Shown here one piece after another: positions 46,481-57,253 of a stretch of DNA of 64,000 bases (within the stretch, counting starts at the first letter, position 1; the number at the start of each line of letters is the position of its first letter). The position numbers were made by a program, and so were the translations under genes. The notes below the pieces were generated by a model. The model was not told the DNA's origin and searched no databases. It saw only the letters and a program-made list of their open reading frames with translations. The stretch is taken from contig OZ020586.1 in NCBI GenBank assembly GCA_963971535.1, forward strand, positions 70,358,048 through 70,422,047. Reading direction: 5' to 3'. This DNA is from Notolepis coatsorum. Lineage: Eukaryota > Chordata > Actinopteri > Aulopiformes > Paralepididae.

Positions 46481-49174
46481 TAGGGATGCCCCGATCGATC
46501 GGCCACAGATCGTTATCGGCCGATAATCAGTATAAATATGCGATCGGTGATAATGCTTTATTTTCGCCGATCATCAAAACCGATCGAAAAACATGATCCA
46601 ATTCTTAGCGGAGATCTCACTTGCTGAGTTCTGTCTGACACACAGAGCTGTAAACTGCCCCTCCGTCTCCTCCTCCTCCTGCCCCTCCCATACCCATGTA
46701 AACAAGCTCGGGCAATAGTCTGCTCTAACCTAGTGCATGCGACCTCCGTGAGCTAACGTTAGCTATCGTTACTGTTTAAACAGAATGACCCAGTCAACTA
46801 TTCACTTTTAGTTTAATACATGAGGCATTGTTAACGGTATCTAGCCGGCTAGCTACTGATAGCTCCTGATATCAACAAATGCTCCAGCAAGTCTAGTAGT
46901 GCATGATAGCTCACATTAGCTCACGTTAGCTCACTGTTCAAAACGAAATGTCCCATTCAACTAGGCCTGCCGCGATAAGCAATAAATCGATTAATCGGCA
47001 CGATAATTAAAATTAATGCAATGATTTTGACAGGCGCGATTAATTGCTATTAAAAACAGGCGCGTTTGTTTTAATGAGGCGGAACCAGTACCCCTCGTCA
47101 GTCACTCTCTGTGTGGGGGGCCGCTGGCCTTACTAGAGCACAGCACGGGAGCTCCGTGGGGCACTAGCAACGCCACATATAGCTTAACTACATTTCTCAA
47201 TAGTGTTGCTCCTTTTAACCAAGTAGCGTTCTTTGTAGTGTAACGTTAGCTATTTTTAGACCCAAGTAGTTACTCGCTACTGCCCGGAGAAACTGGACTG
47301 CTAAATAAAGATTAAAGATCTAGCGTTGATGCTCATTCAATGCTAACAACATTAGCTAAATAGCTAACAAACGAAATACAACGTATAGCATAGCTACAAC
47401 ACAGAATAACGTTAATACAATTACATGCATCATTGTTTACAATGAACGGGTGGGGCTAGTCAAAGGACTGGACACGGGGACAAGTTAAACATGAATTAAT
47501 TTATTATAACAGGTAATCGAGTTGCGCTCTCGTGCCTACGGACCACAGGGCTATTCTATTATATACGGCTTTGACGCTTCCTCCTCATCGTTGATTGCCT
47601 GTAGACTGTAGTAGCTGCATCTAACGTTAGTAGCTAACGTTAAAACTAACCTAAAGTTAGTTGTTCACCAACAATCTCAACATTTGTTTTATCATTAGCT
47701 CAAAAACACAGAACCGGACGAGACAAGTTGGCCGCTCATAGGTGCTGCTAGGATAATAACAACAATACTTCCGCTCCGGTCGGTGGGCTTCAAAATAAAA
47801 GTCTAAAACACCGGAAAAGACGGAGCGGTGGGCTTCAAAATAAAAGTCTAAAACACCGGAAAATACGTTTATTTTGTACAGCGTTTTCCTCCACGAGTAC
47901 TCGAGTACATCATGTGATCAATCGATCTGGATTATTTTTGCCCATCCCTAGTTTATCCTGTGCTTAAGTCTCCATTCCAATTAGGGCTGGGCGATATGGC
48001 CTAAATATGATATCACAATATTTTCTGACCTTTCGGCGATACACGATACGCATCACGATGTTTTTCTTTTTTCCCCCAAACAATTCATTATGAGGCTTAC
48101 CAAGACAGTATTTGAGTTTGCAAGCTAACATTAAAGACAAAATAAAATACCCATGCATTTAGCATTTTTATATTATATATTAGATTTAGATTATTGGATT
48201 ATTAGATTATATATTGCATATATTTAGCAATGAGATATTATATGATTTAGATATGAAATATGATGAATTGAAAATGGGGGACCCTGATGTAAACAAGACG
48301 AAAGTCTTTCTCTGGTCTGCATCCTCCAGTCCACTGTTGACTGTTGTTGCAGGGTATCTGCAGGTTTAGCCCAGTCAGATTTAAGGCTTTTTAAGACTTT
48401 TTAATGCCACTCAGAATTTAATTTAATACCAATTTCACAATAACAAAATGGCAAAAATCATGCAACGACACCAATTAGTTTAAGTTTAGGGACACGTTGG
48501 TCCAAAGATGTTTATTAAAAAATAACTTGGAAACTTAAAAATCTTGAACTTAAAGGAGTAACTGGATTGGATGAATTTCAACAAAGGGGTGACCAAACAT
48601 AAATAGCAAATATAGCTATACAAAATATACCAGGGGCCAAGCAGCAAGTGCAACAGCCACATTTCCGTCAGAACACATACTACCATAGGACTGATACCTG
48701 TAAGAACACATGATTATCACCATAGGACTGATACCTGTCAGAACACATAACTATTACCACCCTCCCCAGGGTATCAAAAAAGTCAACCAACAAACTAGAT
48801 TCTTGTACCGGATCTGCTCTCTGGTAAACAAGAATACCCTGAAGACTCTGGCAGGAGCACTCATTCAGGGGTACTACGACTATGCTTGCACCTCATGGTA
48901 CCAAAGCACCTCAAAGGCACAAAAAACAAGATTACAAACATCACAAAACAAACTGGTCAGACTACTGCTTAACCTCACTCCTAAAACCCACTTTACCCCT
49001 GCCCACATTCAAAACCGCTCTTAAAGAGCACCTACGGGAGGCTGCAATTAGAAACTGGGCACCGTAAATGTCCAACGCCCCCCCCCCCCTCCTAATGTAC
49101 AGTCTCCTCCCCATCATATGTATATATTTTCTGTTAGGATCTCTGGGTAACAGTACTGTATATTTGCATATGTC

Positions 49175-49542
49175 TAGTGATGCACCGATGTGAAAATTGT
49201 GGCCGATACCGATAACCGATATTAATATTGCTGTTCTGGCCGATACCGATATTTACCGATGTCGATATCTCTGTATAGAAAACACTTTTTTATGATAATC
49301 AAATAAAGAGCTATTTTCCAAAACGCATAATTCTTTTTTACTTTTGTAACTTATTTTCAGAAATGACTGATATTTTGAAACTATTTAAGGCCAAAACATA
49401 TAAAAAGAAGAAAAAAAAGATTAAATTTTTTTTTTTTTTTTTTAATATCGGCCCTATCTTGATATCGGACCGATACCGATGTGTAAAAAAACGGCCATAT
49501 CGGCCGATATTATATCGGCGGCCGATATATCGTGCATCACTA
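49175..49542. mobile_element. hAT MITE (tagtgatgcac ends), TSD catatgtc
   Basis: Same family as 38530-38895. Exact 8-bp duplication catatgtc at 49167-49174 and 49543-49550. 368 bp. Confidence 0.95.
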
Positions 49543-49572
49543 CATATGTCACAAATGTAACAGTACAGTTAC

Positions 49573-50977
49573 TGTATCTGAGGGGTACAATTCCCTGACT
49601 GTATTGTTAGATATGATACTTACTACCACTACCTCTTGTACTTTAGACTCTGGCCACCCAGTACTAGGTATAAATAATTATGATAAACACTCCCACCTGA
49701 TGAAACGGATCCAACACAAATGTACCAAGTCGAAAGTCTGCGTTTAATAATAATACATAGCAAAAGGTATGTACAACGATCACTTAATTACATTTATGAT
49801 TTGAAATAGTATGCACTTTTATGGCAAATGAGTATTCGTAGGTAGATCAATATCGAATGTCCAATCTCTGATTGCGCAGGAAGCAAATATACAACCTGGA
49901 ATATTTAGGGAACAATAGCAATGATACTTGAATGATTATATAGCTGGATACACTAGGGGAAGGTTCCGACTGCTTGTAGGACAGCTGGAGGGGGGGGGTA
50001 GAGTCTGGCTGTATCCCGTCTGGCCGAGGGTATCCTGGGAGAGCCCACAGTCGTGCGACCCGGTGCCCAGCGATCCTCGATCCACAGATGAAAGCAGTTG
50101 GACTCTCTGTGGCCGGCGTCCTCCGGTCCACGATGGAGAGACGTGAGGCGACCTCGTCGTGTAGAGCGTCCTCTCACCTGTCGTCCTCTCCGGGGGGGGT
50201 ATTTCCAACACACCGCAGTGTTGGCCTTTATCCATAGAATAATCAAAGTACTCAAAGCATAATCCAAGCCGGGGAAGGCTAGCCGTCGTCGGTAGAATAA
50301 TCCAATATACAGGTCCACTCGCTCTTTGGCCTGGAGCTCCTCGGGTGCAGCTTCACGTGGGTCAACCACCCTGGATAAGCGTCCAGCTGATGCCCGAAAC
50401 GATGGGGGTGCTGATTACTATAGAACTCTTACCGCACGAGGCACTACATATGAATAGACTATTATTAGCTTAATAGAACACGTCCAACTCGACGATATAG
50501 TGCCAAATATGACTATTCAAATATTAATATACACGATGTCTCAATGCCGATACTGGGCCGAATTGGCCTTACTGCCCACACGTGGTTCGCGGGGAGGCTT
50601 TTGCGTCTGTCACTCTGTTGGAGGGTAAGGAACTGGACTAAAAGAAAGCTCTACTTTAATAGCGCAGTATATATACGCACTATGAATAAATAGTACCATT
50701 AGTGGTGCGGTAGACATATTCCTACGCGGAACTAGGACTTGTCCATACATGTTGAGCGGTACGATTGAACCTGGTCTGAGGGGTATGGCGACCTGGCACC
50801 AAGGTCTCGTCCAATGGTAGAATGGAGACTATTATGGGATGTTCAGTAGACTAGAAGGGATATTCAATGCATATTGTACAAGGAATATACAAGGGATATC
50901 AGGGGATATACAAATACAATTAAATATATATATATAAATAAATATATATATTCGGTTTAATCTGATCCTTCAGAACA
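49573..50977 (-). repeat. Pao/BEL 3' LTR (left)
   Basis: 1405 bp. Differs from the right LTR by an extra at near 49610, a shorter G run near 49990, and single-base changes near 50479 (c/t) and 50686 (t/c). The small frames inside occur in both LTRs and are not genes. Confidence 0.95.
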
Positions 50978-51072
50978 GCCGCCCCCTAATTGGTCCCAAC
51001 CCAATTAGTTAAGCAGAGACAGATTAACCGCACTGTCTACCACTCAAGGGTTCGCTGTAAGGGTCAGTCAAC
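50978..51072 (-). other. Pao/BEL 3' untranslated region
   Basis: Short stretch between the integrase stop and the 3' LTR. A GGGGGC-type purine-rich motif abuts the LTR on the minus strand (gccgcccccta in plus), a possible but weak polypurine tract. No env. Confidence 0.5.
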
Positions 51073-53559
51073 TCACAAAGTCATAGGGTCATGGTCATCA
51101 TCGATTGTGTCTGGGAGTCGGGGCAGTTCTATGAGCCTCGCCACAGGACGGGTGTAAATGCGCCCCTGGACGAGTACTTCAGCTGCTTGGACCTTGCCAT
51201 CGGCACCGGTGATCACTTTGCTTACGCGGCCAGCCGGCCACATAGCTCTGGGTAGTGACTGGTCAATAATCATGACGACTGTTCCTTCCGTCAAATTGTC
51301 TCTCTCTTTTACCCACTTCTGGCGGGTCTGTAGAGACGGTAGGTAGTGCAGTAGGAAACTGCTCCAAAACTTGTCGGCTAATACTTGGCTGTACCTCCAC
51401 ATTCGTCGGCCGTTCGCTTCTTCAGGCCGGTACATTGTCTGGGGTAACGCGGGATCTAGCCGCCCCATCAGGAGGGTGTTGGGGGTGACTGGGTCGACAT
51501 CTGCTACATCACTGGAGACGTAACCGAGGGGCTTTGAGTTCAATACTCCCTCAATCTCCGTGAGGACTGTCATTAGGACTTCTTCCGCCACAGTCTGGGC
51601 CCCAAGTACTGCGTACAGGGCTGTCTTTATAGAACGTACTTCTCGTTCCCAAGTTCCACCGAAGTGGGGTGCGTTTGGGGGGTTGAATTGGAAGTCAATC
51701 TGGGCTGGAGCGAGGTGGGTCTTAAGTTCTGGGCCCATAGCTTGGAAGCTCTCCCTCAGCGCTCTTTCTCCGCCTTTGAAGTTTGTCCCGTGATCGGACA
51801 ATAATGTAGACGGTTTTCCTTTCCGTGCTGTGAATCTTCGGAAGGCCATAAGGAATGAGTCTGCGCTCATGGTCGGAAGGAGCTCAATATGTATCGCTCT
51901 GGTGGTCATGCATTTGAATACAATACCCCACCGCTTCTCGGTGCCTCTTCCTTTCTTTATGTGCAGCGGGCCAAAACAGTCCATGCCTGTTGAGTGGAAT
52001 GGCTTGTCGCCGAGTCGGAGGCGACATGGAGGTAGGTCAGCCATCCGTGGTATGCTGGGCTGCGCGCGCCACTTTCGGCAGTCTAGACAGGTTCGCTGGA
52101 AGCGTCGCACCGCCTCTCTTCCTTGAAGTATCCAGTAACGACGTCTGATTTCCGCGAAGACTCTCTCTGCTCCTGCGTGGTGTACATCCTCGTCGTATTT
52201 CTTTATAATCAGCTCTGTGACCTTGTGTCGGCTGTTCAATACGATCGGGTACTTAATGTCATCCGGTAAATTGGGGGCTCTCCGCAGGCGACCACCCACT
52301 CTGATGAGGGTATGTGTGTCACTCTCGGGGGCCAGATGAATCAATCTGCTGTCTGATGGGACGGGCTTTCCTCCCTGTAGACAGTCTAGTTCATCGGGGA
52401 ACGAGTCTCTCTGGGCTCGTTGCAGTAGAAGCAGTTCTGCTTCCTCGTAGTCAGCTGCTGACATATCAGCGGGGGACTTAATCTCTGGGTGGTGCCGCAG
52501 GAATGTCCGTTGCTGCGCACTCTCTATGGTAATGCAATCGTCTATGTTGGGGTCTGCGGAGACAACAGTGCTCAATCCACAGAACATGGGTTTCTTATTC
52601 TCAGCCTCCTCGTCACTTGCTTCCCTCGGGGTGGGCGTGGGCCAATCTCCTTCCGGGAGCTTGAGGAATGCTGGTCCGTCACTGTAGATGTCATGACGGG
52701 TTAAGTCATCTAGGGACATTCCCCGGGTGATGACGTCAGCTGGGTTGTGTTTTGTATCAACATAGCGCCAGTTTGCTTCTCCGGTTAACTCTTGAATCTC
52801 AGTGACTCTGACTCCCACGAAGACTTTGTATTTGCATGAATCCGATTTGATCCAGGCGAGTACTGTCGTGGAATCTGACCACAGGATTGTTCTATGCACC
52901 GGAATGGTGAGCTCACGTTGGATGAGCGTGGCTAGATGCGCTCCTGCGAGGGCTGCGCAGAGCTCTAGACGTGGGATAGACTGTTGCTTGCGTGGGGCTA
53001 TTCTCGAGCGGGCGAGGATGAATGCTGTGTAGATCTCTCCCCCCTCTTCTTGGGCCCGCAAGTAGGCTACTGATCCGTAGGCGACCTCGGAGGCGTCACT
53101 GAAGACGTGTAAATCCATTTTACATGTCTCTGGCCTCACCGTGGGTGGGAAGTAGCTTCGGCGTATATTAACGCCTGGGAGTGAGTGGAGTTCCATCTCC
53201 CACTCTCTCCAGGTGGATGCAAGGTGTGCGGGAATGGGGTCGTCCCAGCCCTGGTCCTTGTCCCACAATGCTCGTACAATCATCTTTGCCCTGGTGGTGT
53301 ACGGTAGTATACATCCTAACGGGTCATATTGTCGGGCGAGTGTTCTGTACACACTCCGTCTGGTGGTCGGTATTGCCGTCGACCTTCCCTGCTCCGTGGT
53401 CAGGGGTTTGTGTCTATAGTGGAGCGAATCTGTTTTGAAGCGCCACACTAGTCCTAGTGTCATCTCTTGGGCTTCTCCTGGGATTGTGGCCATCCAGGTC
53501 TCGCTGCCTTGTCCTCGGAGGAGAGGCTGCGCAGTACGTGCGGATCGCTGCTGGCCCAC
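51073..53559 (-). CDS. Pao/BEL pol, C-terminal part: RNase H and integrase
   Basis: 828-codon open frame; its start is a frame change, not a real start codon. Coding joins the upstream frame near 53515-53520. RNase H about residues 145-290: HVFSDASEVAYGS, PRLELCAALAGAHLA, LWSDSTTVLAWI and DTKHNPADVITRG. Integrase about residues 450-650: zinc-binding region ending CLDCRKW, then D (GMDCFGP), D (LLSDHGTNF) and E (GGTWEREVRSIK), a complete DDE triad. Inserts element DNA in the host genome. No stops inside. Confidence 0.92.
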   Translation of the reverse strand: MGQQRSARTAQPLLRGQGSETWMATIPGEAQEMTLGLVWRFKTDSLHYRHKPLTTEQGRSTAIPTTRRSVYRTLARQYDPLGCILPYTTRAKMIVRALWDKDQGWDDPIPAHLASTWREWEMELHSLPGVNIRRSYFPPTVRPETCKMDLHVFSDASEVAYGSVAYLRAQEEGGEIYTAFILARSRIAPRKQQSIPRLELCAALAGAHLATLIQRELTIPVHRTILWSDSTTVLAWIKSDSCKYKVFVGVRVTEIQELTGEANWRYVDTKHNPADVITRGMSLDDLTRHDIYSDGPAFLKLPEGDWPTPTPREASDEEAENKKPMFCGLSTVVSADPNIDDCITIESAQQRTFLRHHPEIKSPADMSAADYEEAELLLLQRAQRDSFPDELDCLQGGKPVPSDSRLIHLAPESDTHTLIRVGGRLRRAPNLPDDIKYPIVLNSRHKVTELIIKKYDEDVHHAGAERVFAEIRRRYWILQGREAVRRFQRTCLDCRKWRAQPSIPRMADLPPCRLRLGDKPFHSTGMDCFGPLHIKKGRGTEKRWGIVFKCMTTRAIHIELLPTMSADSFLMAFRRFTARKGKPSTLLSDHGTNFKGGERALRESFQAMGPELKTHLAPAQIDFQFNPPNAPHFGGTWEREVRSIKTALYAVLGAQTVAEEVLMTVLTEIEGVLNSKPLGYVSSDVADVDPVTPNTLLMGRLDPALPQTMYRPEEANGRRMWRYSQVLADKFWSSFLLHYLPSLQTRQKWVKERDNLTEGTVVMIIDQSLPRAMWPAGRVSKVITGADGKVQAAEVLVQGRIYTRPVARLIELPRLPDTIDDDHDPMTL

Positions 53560-56500
53560 TGCCTGAGATCAAAGCCGCCTTTGATCAGAGAGGCGCGGAG
53601 TTTATGTAGGAGAGCCTCGGCTTCTTCCTGGGTCGAAACGCTTTGTAGACAGTTATCTACGTAGAAGCTGTTCTTCACACTGTGTCGGACCTCTTCGTCC
53701 GCTGCTGGGTCCTCTGCGACATGTCTCTGTAGTGCAAATGTAGCACAGCATGGGCTGCATGTAGTTCCGAAAGGGAGGACTTCCCATTGGTAGATGGCTG
53801 GGTGCTCATCTCCTGGCCTCTCTCTCCATAGGAACCGCAACAGGGGCTTGTCCTCCTCTACTAATCTCACCTGCAGGAACATCCCTTTGATATCCCCGCT
53901 GATAGCCACCTTGTCCTGGCGGAAGCGGAGTAGTACGCCTAGTAGGGAGGGGCCGAGTGTAGGACCGGGCAATAGCTCTTTATTCAGATTTTGGGATCCG
54001 ATCTGGTAGCTGCAGTTAAACACGATGCGGTCTTTGCCGTTGTGATGCACCTTGTGGTGGGGCACGTACCACGATTCAGTCGTCTGGTCGGCCTCTTTAA
54101 TGTCAATCTTTGTGACGTGTCCCGCTGTGATGAGCTTCTCAATCTCAGCGCGGTATACACTTTCTTGGGCGGGGTCCTTGGCTAAGCGCCGCTCTGTGTT
54201 TAGTAGGTACCACTCTGTGGCGTCTTTCTTTGCGTGAAAGGTAGGCATCCCTTCCCGCCGCAGGAGTGGCGTGGCGTATCTCAACACGCCGCTGACTGGG
54301 ACTCTCTTTGTTCCCGTCTCGAGGAGGTTAATGGCGTAGATGTCGTCTTTAGAGCGAATGTCTTTCTTTTCGTTCTTAAAGGGCATTTGTTCTAAGGTCC
54401 ATAGCCTCTCTACATGCTGCAGGAGTGCGGTGTCTCCCTCTGTGACTCGGGAGTGGAGACAGCTAGTGGCTGTGGTTCGGTTGAGAGATTTGGCGAGTGG
54501 GCCTTGGAGAGTCCATCCTAGGCGGGTCTCGACTGCTGCAGGACGGCCTCTGGGTCCGGTATGAACCCGGTCTATCGGGACAATGAGGTCTGCATGGTCG
54601 GAGCCTATCAACAGTGTCGGGGTAGCACCGTCTATGAGTGGGATCGGTAGCTTGCATAGATGTACATATTTCTCCATCAGCTTGGCTACGGGGTATGTGT
54701 ACCGCGACAGTCCTATTTCTTGGCTGGTGAAAGCGTCTGTAATCCTGTACCGTCGCTCGGGCTGGCCGCTTGCTGCGATAGAGAATGAGACATTCTCGCC
54801 CTTTATCGTTTTCAAATCTCTTCTTATTGTCCGAATTGTCATTTGGTTTTCGCTCCCCCGCAGCCCTAGCTGGGCCGCAGCGGACGCGAGCAGAAGGGTC
54901 TTCTCTGACCCGTCATCAAGGACGGCGTAAGTGTCCATGACTTTATTCTGGTAGCTCAATGTCACACGGACTACCTTTAAGAGCACTCTGGCTCCGCTGC
55001 TGCTGGCGGGGTCGATGTACATGACGCTTGCTTTGCTGCTTGATGGTGCGGGTGGAGGCCGCCGTCTGTTACTGTCGTGGAGTATGTCCAGATGGGCTCC
55101 ATCGCACCGACTGCACTTTTTCTTTAAGCGGCATTCGGCTGCCATGTGTGATCGCGCACAGCGAAAACAGCGTCTGTTGGACTTTATCCATTGACTCGCT
55201 TCCTCCGCATTCATCTTGGGGAATGAGTCACATTGTGACAGCCAGTGTTCTTTCTCACAGTAGGGGCACACTATCTTCCACTTCTCCTTTCTTGAGGGGG
55301 TACTGTGGCTCCTACTGCTTGGCACTGACTCCGATTGGTGCATGACAGTCACCGATCTTCTTCCATCATTTAGTCTCCTGGTTCCTTCTCTGGAGCCAGG
55401 GGTGCTCCGTCCGAATGTATCTAGCCGTAAGCTGCTGACTTCTCTCGCCAGGAAGTCGGCTAGATCGAGGAGGTTCGGTTCGGGGCCATTAGGGTCTCGG
55501 TGGTCTTTCTGCCGCCTAAAGCGCTCCTGTCGGGCGGGCGGTAGCTTCTCCAAGATCCTCTCTACATTTGAGTTGGCGTATAGTTCATGCCTACCCTTTT
55601 CCCTCTGCGCTCCCAGCATCCCTACTAGGGACTGCACTCTGATGGACAGGTCGTCCAGTGCTCGATTGTCTGTTGCTGGGGGTAGGCGGTCGATGTGCCT
55701 GATCTCCTGGATCACGTAATCCCATATACGTCCATATCTCTGGTCCAACGCTACCAGCGCTGCGGTGTATGGGGTCGTGGAAGTGGCGTAGGCGAGCGCT
55801 ATGTTGTGCGCGCGGGGTACCTTTAAATGCTTCAGTAGTATCGCGTATTTATGGCGTTCATCAATGACATCCACCAACATTGTCTCCAGACACATGCGGA
55901 GCTCCGTATACTGGGCCCGGTTCTCCTGGGTGAAGTCTGGTACCATAGGTGTGCCAATGTATGACGCGGATTGTTGATACATCGGCGAGCGTTGGGGGAG
56001 AGGCCTCCTAGGCGAGTCTCCTCCTGCTCCTTGGCGTGGGCTGGTACCGGCTGTGTACCATGGCCCGCTGGTCCAGGTGCTGTTCCTCGGTGCGGGTCGT
56101 GCGTCGTGCTCACCCGTGAATAGCGTCGGGGGTCTGTAGCGCAGCTCCGCGGGGGTATAGCCTGGGCTGTACTGGACCTCCTGGTCCGGTAGAGTACTGT
56201 GCTGTCGTCGGGCGTGGTTCTCCTCCTCTTCCTCTTCGTCTTCCGTTAGGTCATCCAGGGCTTGTAGTCTCTGATTTAGCCTCTCCGCAGTGTATGCTGC
56301 TCCTTCCCGGTGGCTGGGTCTCGCTTGGACCGGTTGGGGAAGGGGGTCTGCGGGGGGTATAAACCTCGTCTGTTGGTCAAGTTCAGGGTCGCTTACTCGG
56401 CTAGGGGATGCCGCCCTGGAGTGATGTCTAGACGAGTTCCTGGAGCCTCTGGTGGAGGGAGGGGGTGTTGTCCTTCTGATCAGCTGTTCTATTAGTTGCG

Positions 56501-57209
56501 CTTGTGCTCTGTCACGCTCGGCTTCGCGCTTGGTGAGATCCGATTCTCTCTGGGCACCGGTGGCGGCGCGCTGGGCGTCGGCCCGGTCTCTTGCCATATT
56601 CTCTTCCATCTGAATGCGTCTTATTTCCAGGCGTATGTGCTCTTCTTCGCTCCGTTGCTGTATCTGCAATCGATCGCGTTCACCCTGGAGTCTATCGCGT
56701 TCAGTAGAGGCTTTCAGGCTGACGAGGAATGCCTGCTGTAGTGTCCTCTCTGCCTCGCTGGGAGAAGACGGTTGTATAGGGGAGCCGTCCCTTGGGGTAC
56801 TCCGTGCGGAGTCTTGGAGCTCTATCTCCACGGTGCTCTCCTCATCTTCTTCCGTGCCGAGTTCTCTCTCGGTAGTGTTGTCTTCCTCCCGGGACTCGTC
56901 GGGGACTACTTCTTCGGTATTGGCGGGGTGTAAAGTCATGTCTGGTTCCCCCTGGTCCCCACCGTGAGCTGGGTCAGTTACGTTAGAACCCATAGGGGCC
57001 TCTATGGTCGGGGTAGCCTGGTCGTTAGGGTTAGACATAATTTTACTTTCTAGTTTTACCGCGTTTACTGTTGGTAGAAGACTAGGTTGTTGACTGACAG
57101 CGTAAGCCTCTAGGTACTGAGGGAGCTGTCGTTTGCGCCGCAGGCGTTGTTGGTTAGGAGGATCGTTTCGTGGAGTGTTCATCATAGGCCATTTTAATAT
57201 TAATAACAC
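53460..57209 (-). CDS. Pao/BEL gag-pol: gag, protease and reverse transcriptase
   Basis: 1249-codon open frame; the first Met falls 45 bases inside the 5' LTR/primer site, and a nearer Met follows (MMNTPRND). Gag: charged helical region with RDRLQGERDRLQIQQRSEEE about residues 175-215. A Cys-His cluster (CPYCEKEHWLSQC, CFRCARSHMAAEC, CSRCDGAHL) lies about 645-705. Aspartic protease-like VLDDGSEKTLLLA lies near 758. RT: YVPHHKVHHNGKDRIVFNCS near 1045, SGDIKGMFLQVRL near 1105, and the catalytic FYVDNCLQS near 1183. Ends prematurely after a one-base frame change; the rest of pol follows in the next frame. Confidence 0.92.
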   Translation of the reverse strand: MLLILKWPMMNTPRNDPPNQQRLRRKRQLPQYLEAYAVSQQPSLLPTVNAVKLESKIMSNPNDQATPTIEAPMGSNVTDPAHGGDQGEPDMTLHPANTEEVVPDESREEDNTTERELGTEEDEESTVEIELQDSARSTPRDGSPIQPSSPSEAERTLQQAFLVSLKASTERDRLQGERDRLQIQQRSEEEHIRLEIRRIQMEENMARDRADAQRAATGAQRESDLTKREAERDRAQAQLIEQLIRRTTPPPSTRGSRNSSRHHSRAASPSRVSDPELDQQTRFIPPADPLPQPVQARPSHREGAAYTAERLNQRLQALDDLTEDEEEEEENHARRQHSTLPDQEVQYSPGYTPAELRYRPPTLFTGEHDARPAPRNSTWTSGPWYTAGTSPRQGAGGDSPRRPLPQRSPMYQQSASYIGTPMVPDFTQENRAQYTELRMCLETMLVDVIDERHKYAILLKHLKVPRAHNIALAYATSTTPYTAALVALDQRYGRIWDYVIQEIRHIDRLPPATDNRALDDLSIRVQSLVGMLGAQREKGRHELYANSNVERILEKLPPARQERFRRQKDHRDPNGPEPNLLDLADFLAREVSSLRLDTFGRSTPGSREGTRRLNDGRRSVTVMHQSESVPSSRSHSTPSRKEKWKIVCPYCEKEHWLSQCDSFPKMNAEEASQWIKSNRRCFRCARSHMAAECRLKKKCSRCDGAHLDILHDSNRRRPPPAPSSSKASVMYIDPASSSGARVLLKVVRVTLSYQNKVMDTYAVLDDGSEKTLLLASAAAQLGLRGSENQMTIRTIRRDLKTIKGENVSFSIAASGQPERRYRITDAFTSQEIGLSRYTYPVAKLMEKYVHLCKLPIPLIDGATPTLLIGSDHADLIVPIDRVHTGPRGRPAAVETRLGWTLQGPLAKSLNRTTATSCLHSRVTEGDTALLQHVERLWTLEQMPFKNEKKDIRSKDDIYAINLLETGTKRVPVSGVLRYATPLLRREGMPTFHAKKDATEWYLLNTERRLAKDPAQESVYRAEIEKLITAGHVTKIDIKEADQTTESWYVPHHKVHHNGKDRIVFNCSYQIGSQNLNKELLPGPTLGPSLLGVLLRFRQDKVAISGDIKGMFLQVRLVEEDKPLLRFLWRERPGDEHPAIYQWEVLPFGTTCSPCCATFALQRHVAEDPAADEEVRHSVKNSFYVDNCLQSVSTQEEAEALLHKLRASLIKGGFDLRQWASSDPHVLRSLSSEDKAARPGWPQSQEKPKR

Positions 57210-57235
57210 TATATTAATATTACACTGATTACCCT

Positions 57236-57252
57236 CCGGCTCGAAGGACCAA
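57236..57252 (-). other. Primer binding site, tRNA-Tyr-like
   Basis: The plus strand here reads the 3' end of tRNA-Tyr (ccgg, tcgaagg, acca; 16-17 bases by eye). It lies two bases from the right LTR, exactly where a minus-strand element needs its minus-strand primer site. Confidence 0.75.
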
Positions 57253-57253
57253 T

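Noticed and set aside
46161..46526. Independent endonuclease gene
   Set aside because: It is a fragment of LINE A, continued at 61498 and 62697.
49847..50369. Open frames of 94-138 codons in the LTR (repeated at 57526-58051)
   Set aside because: Present in both LTRs, outside gag-pol, with no domain; chance frames in the LTR.
50978..51072. Envelope gene of the Pao/BEL element
   Set aside because: Only 95 bases separate the integrase stop from the 3' LTR.
54340..56967. Many plus-strand frames of 60-125 codons
   Set aside because: Antisense shadows of the Pao/BEL gag-pol frame.
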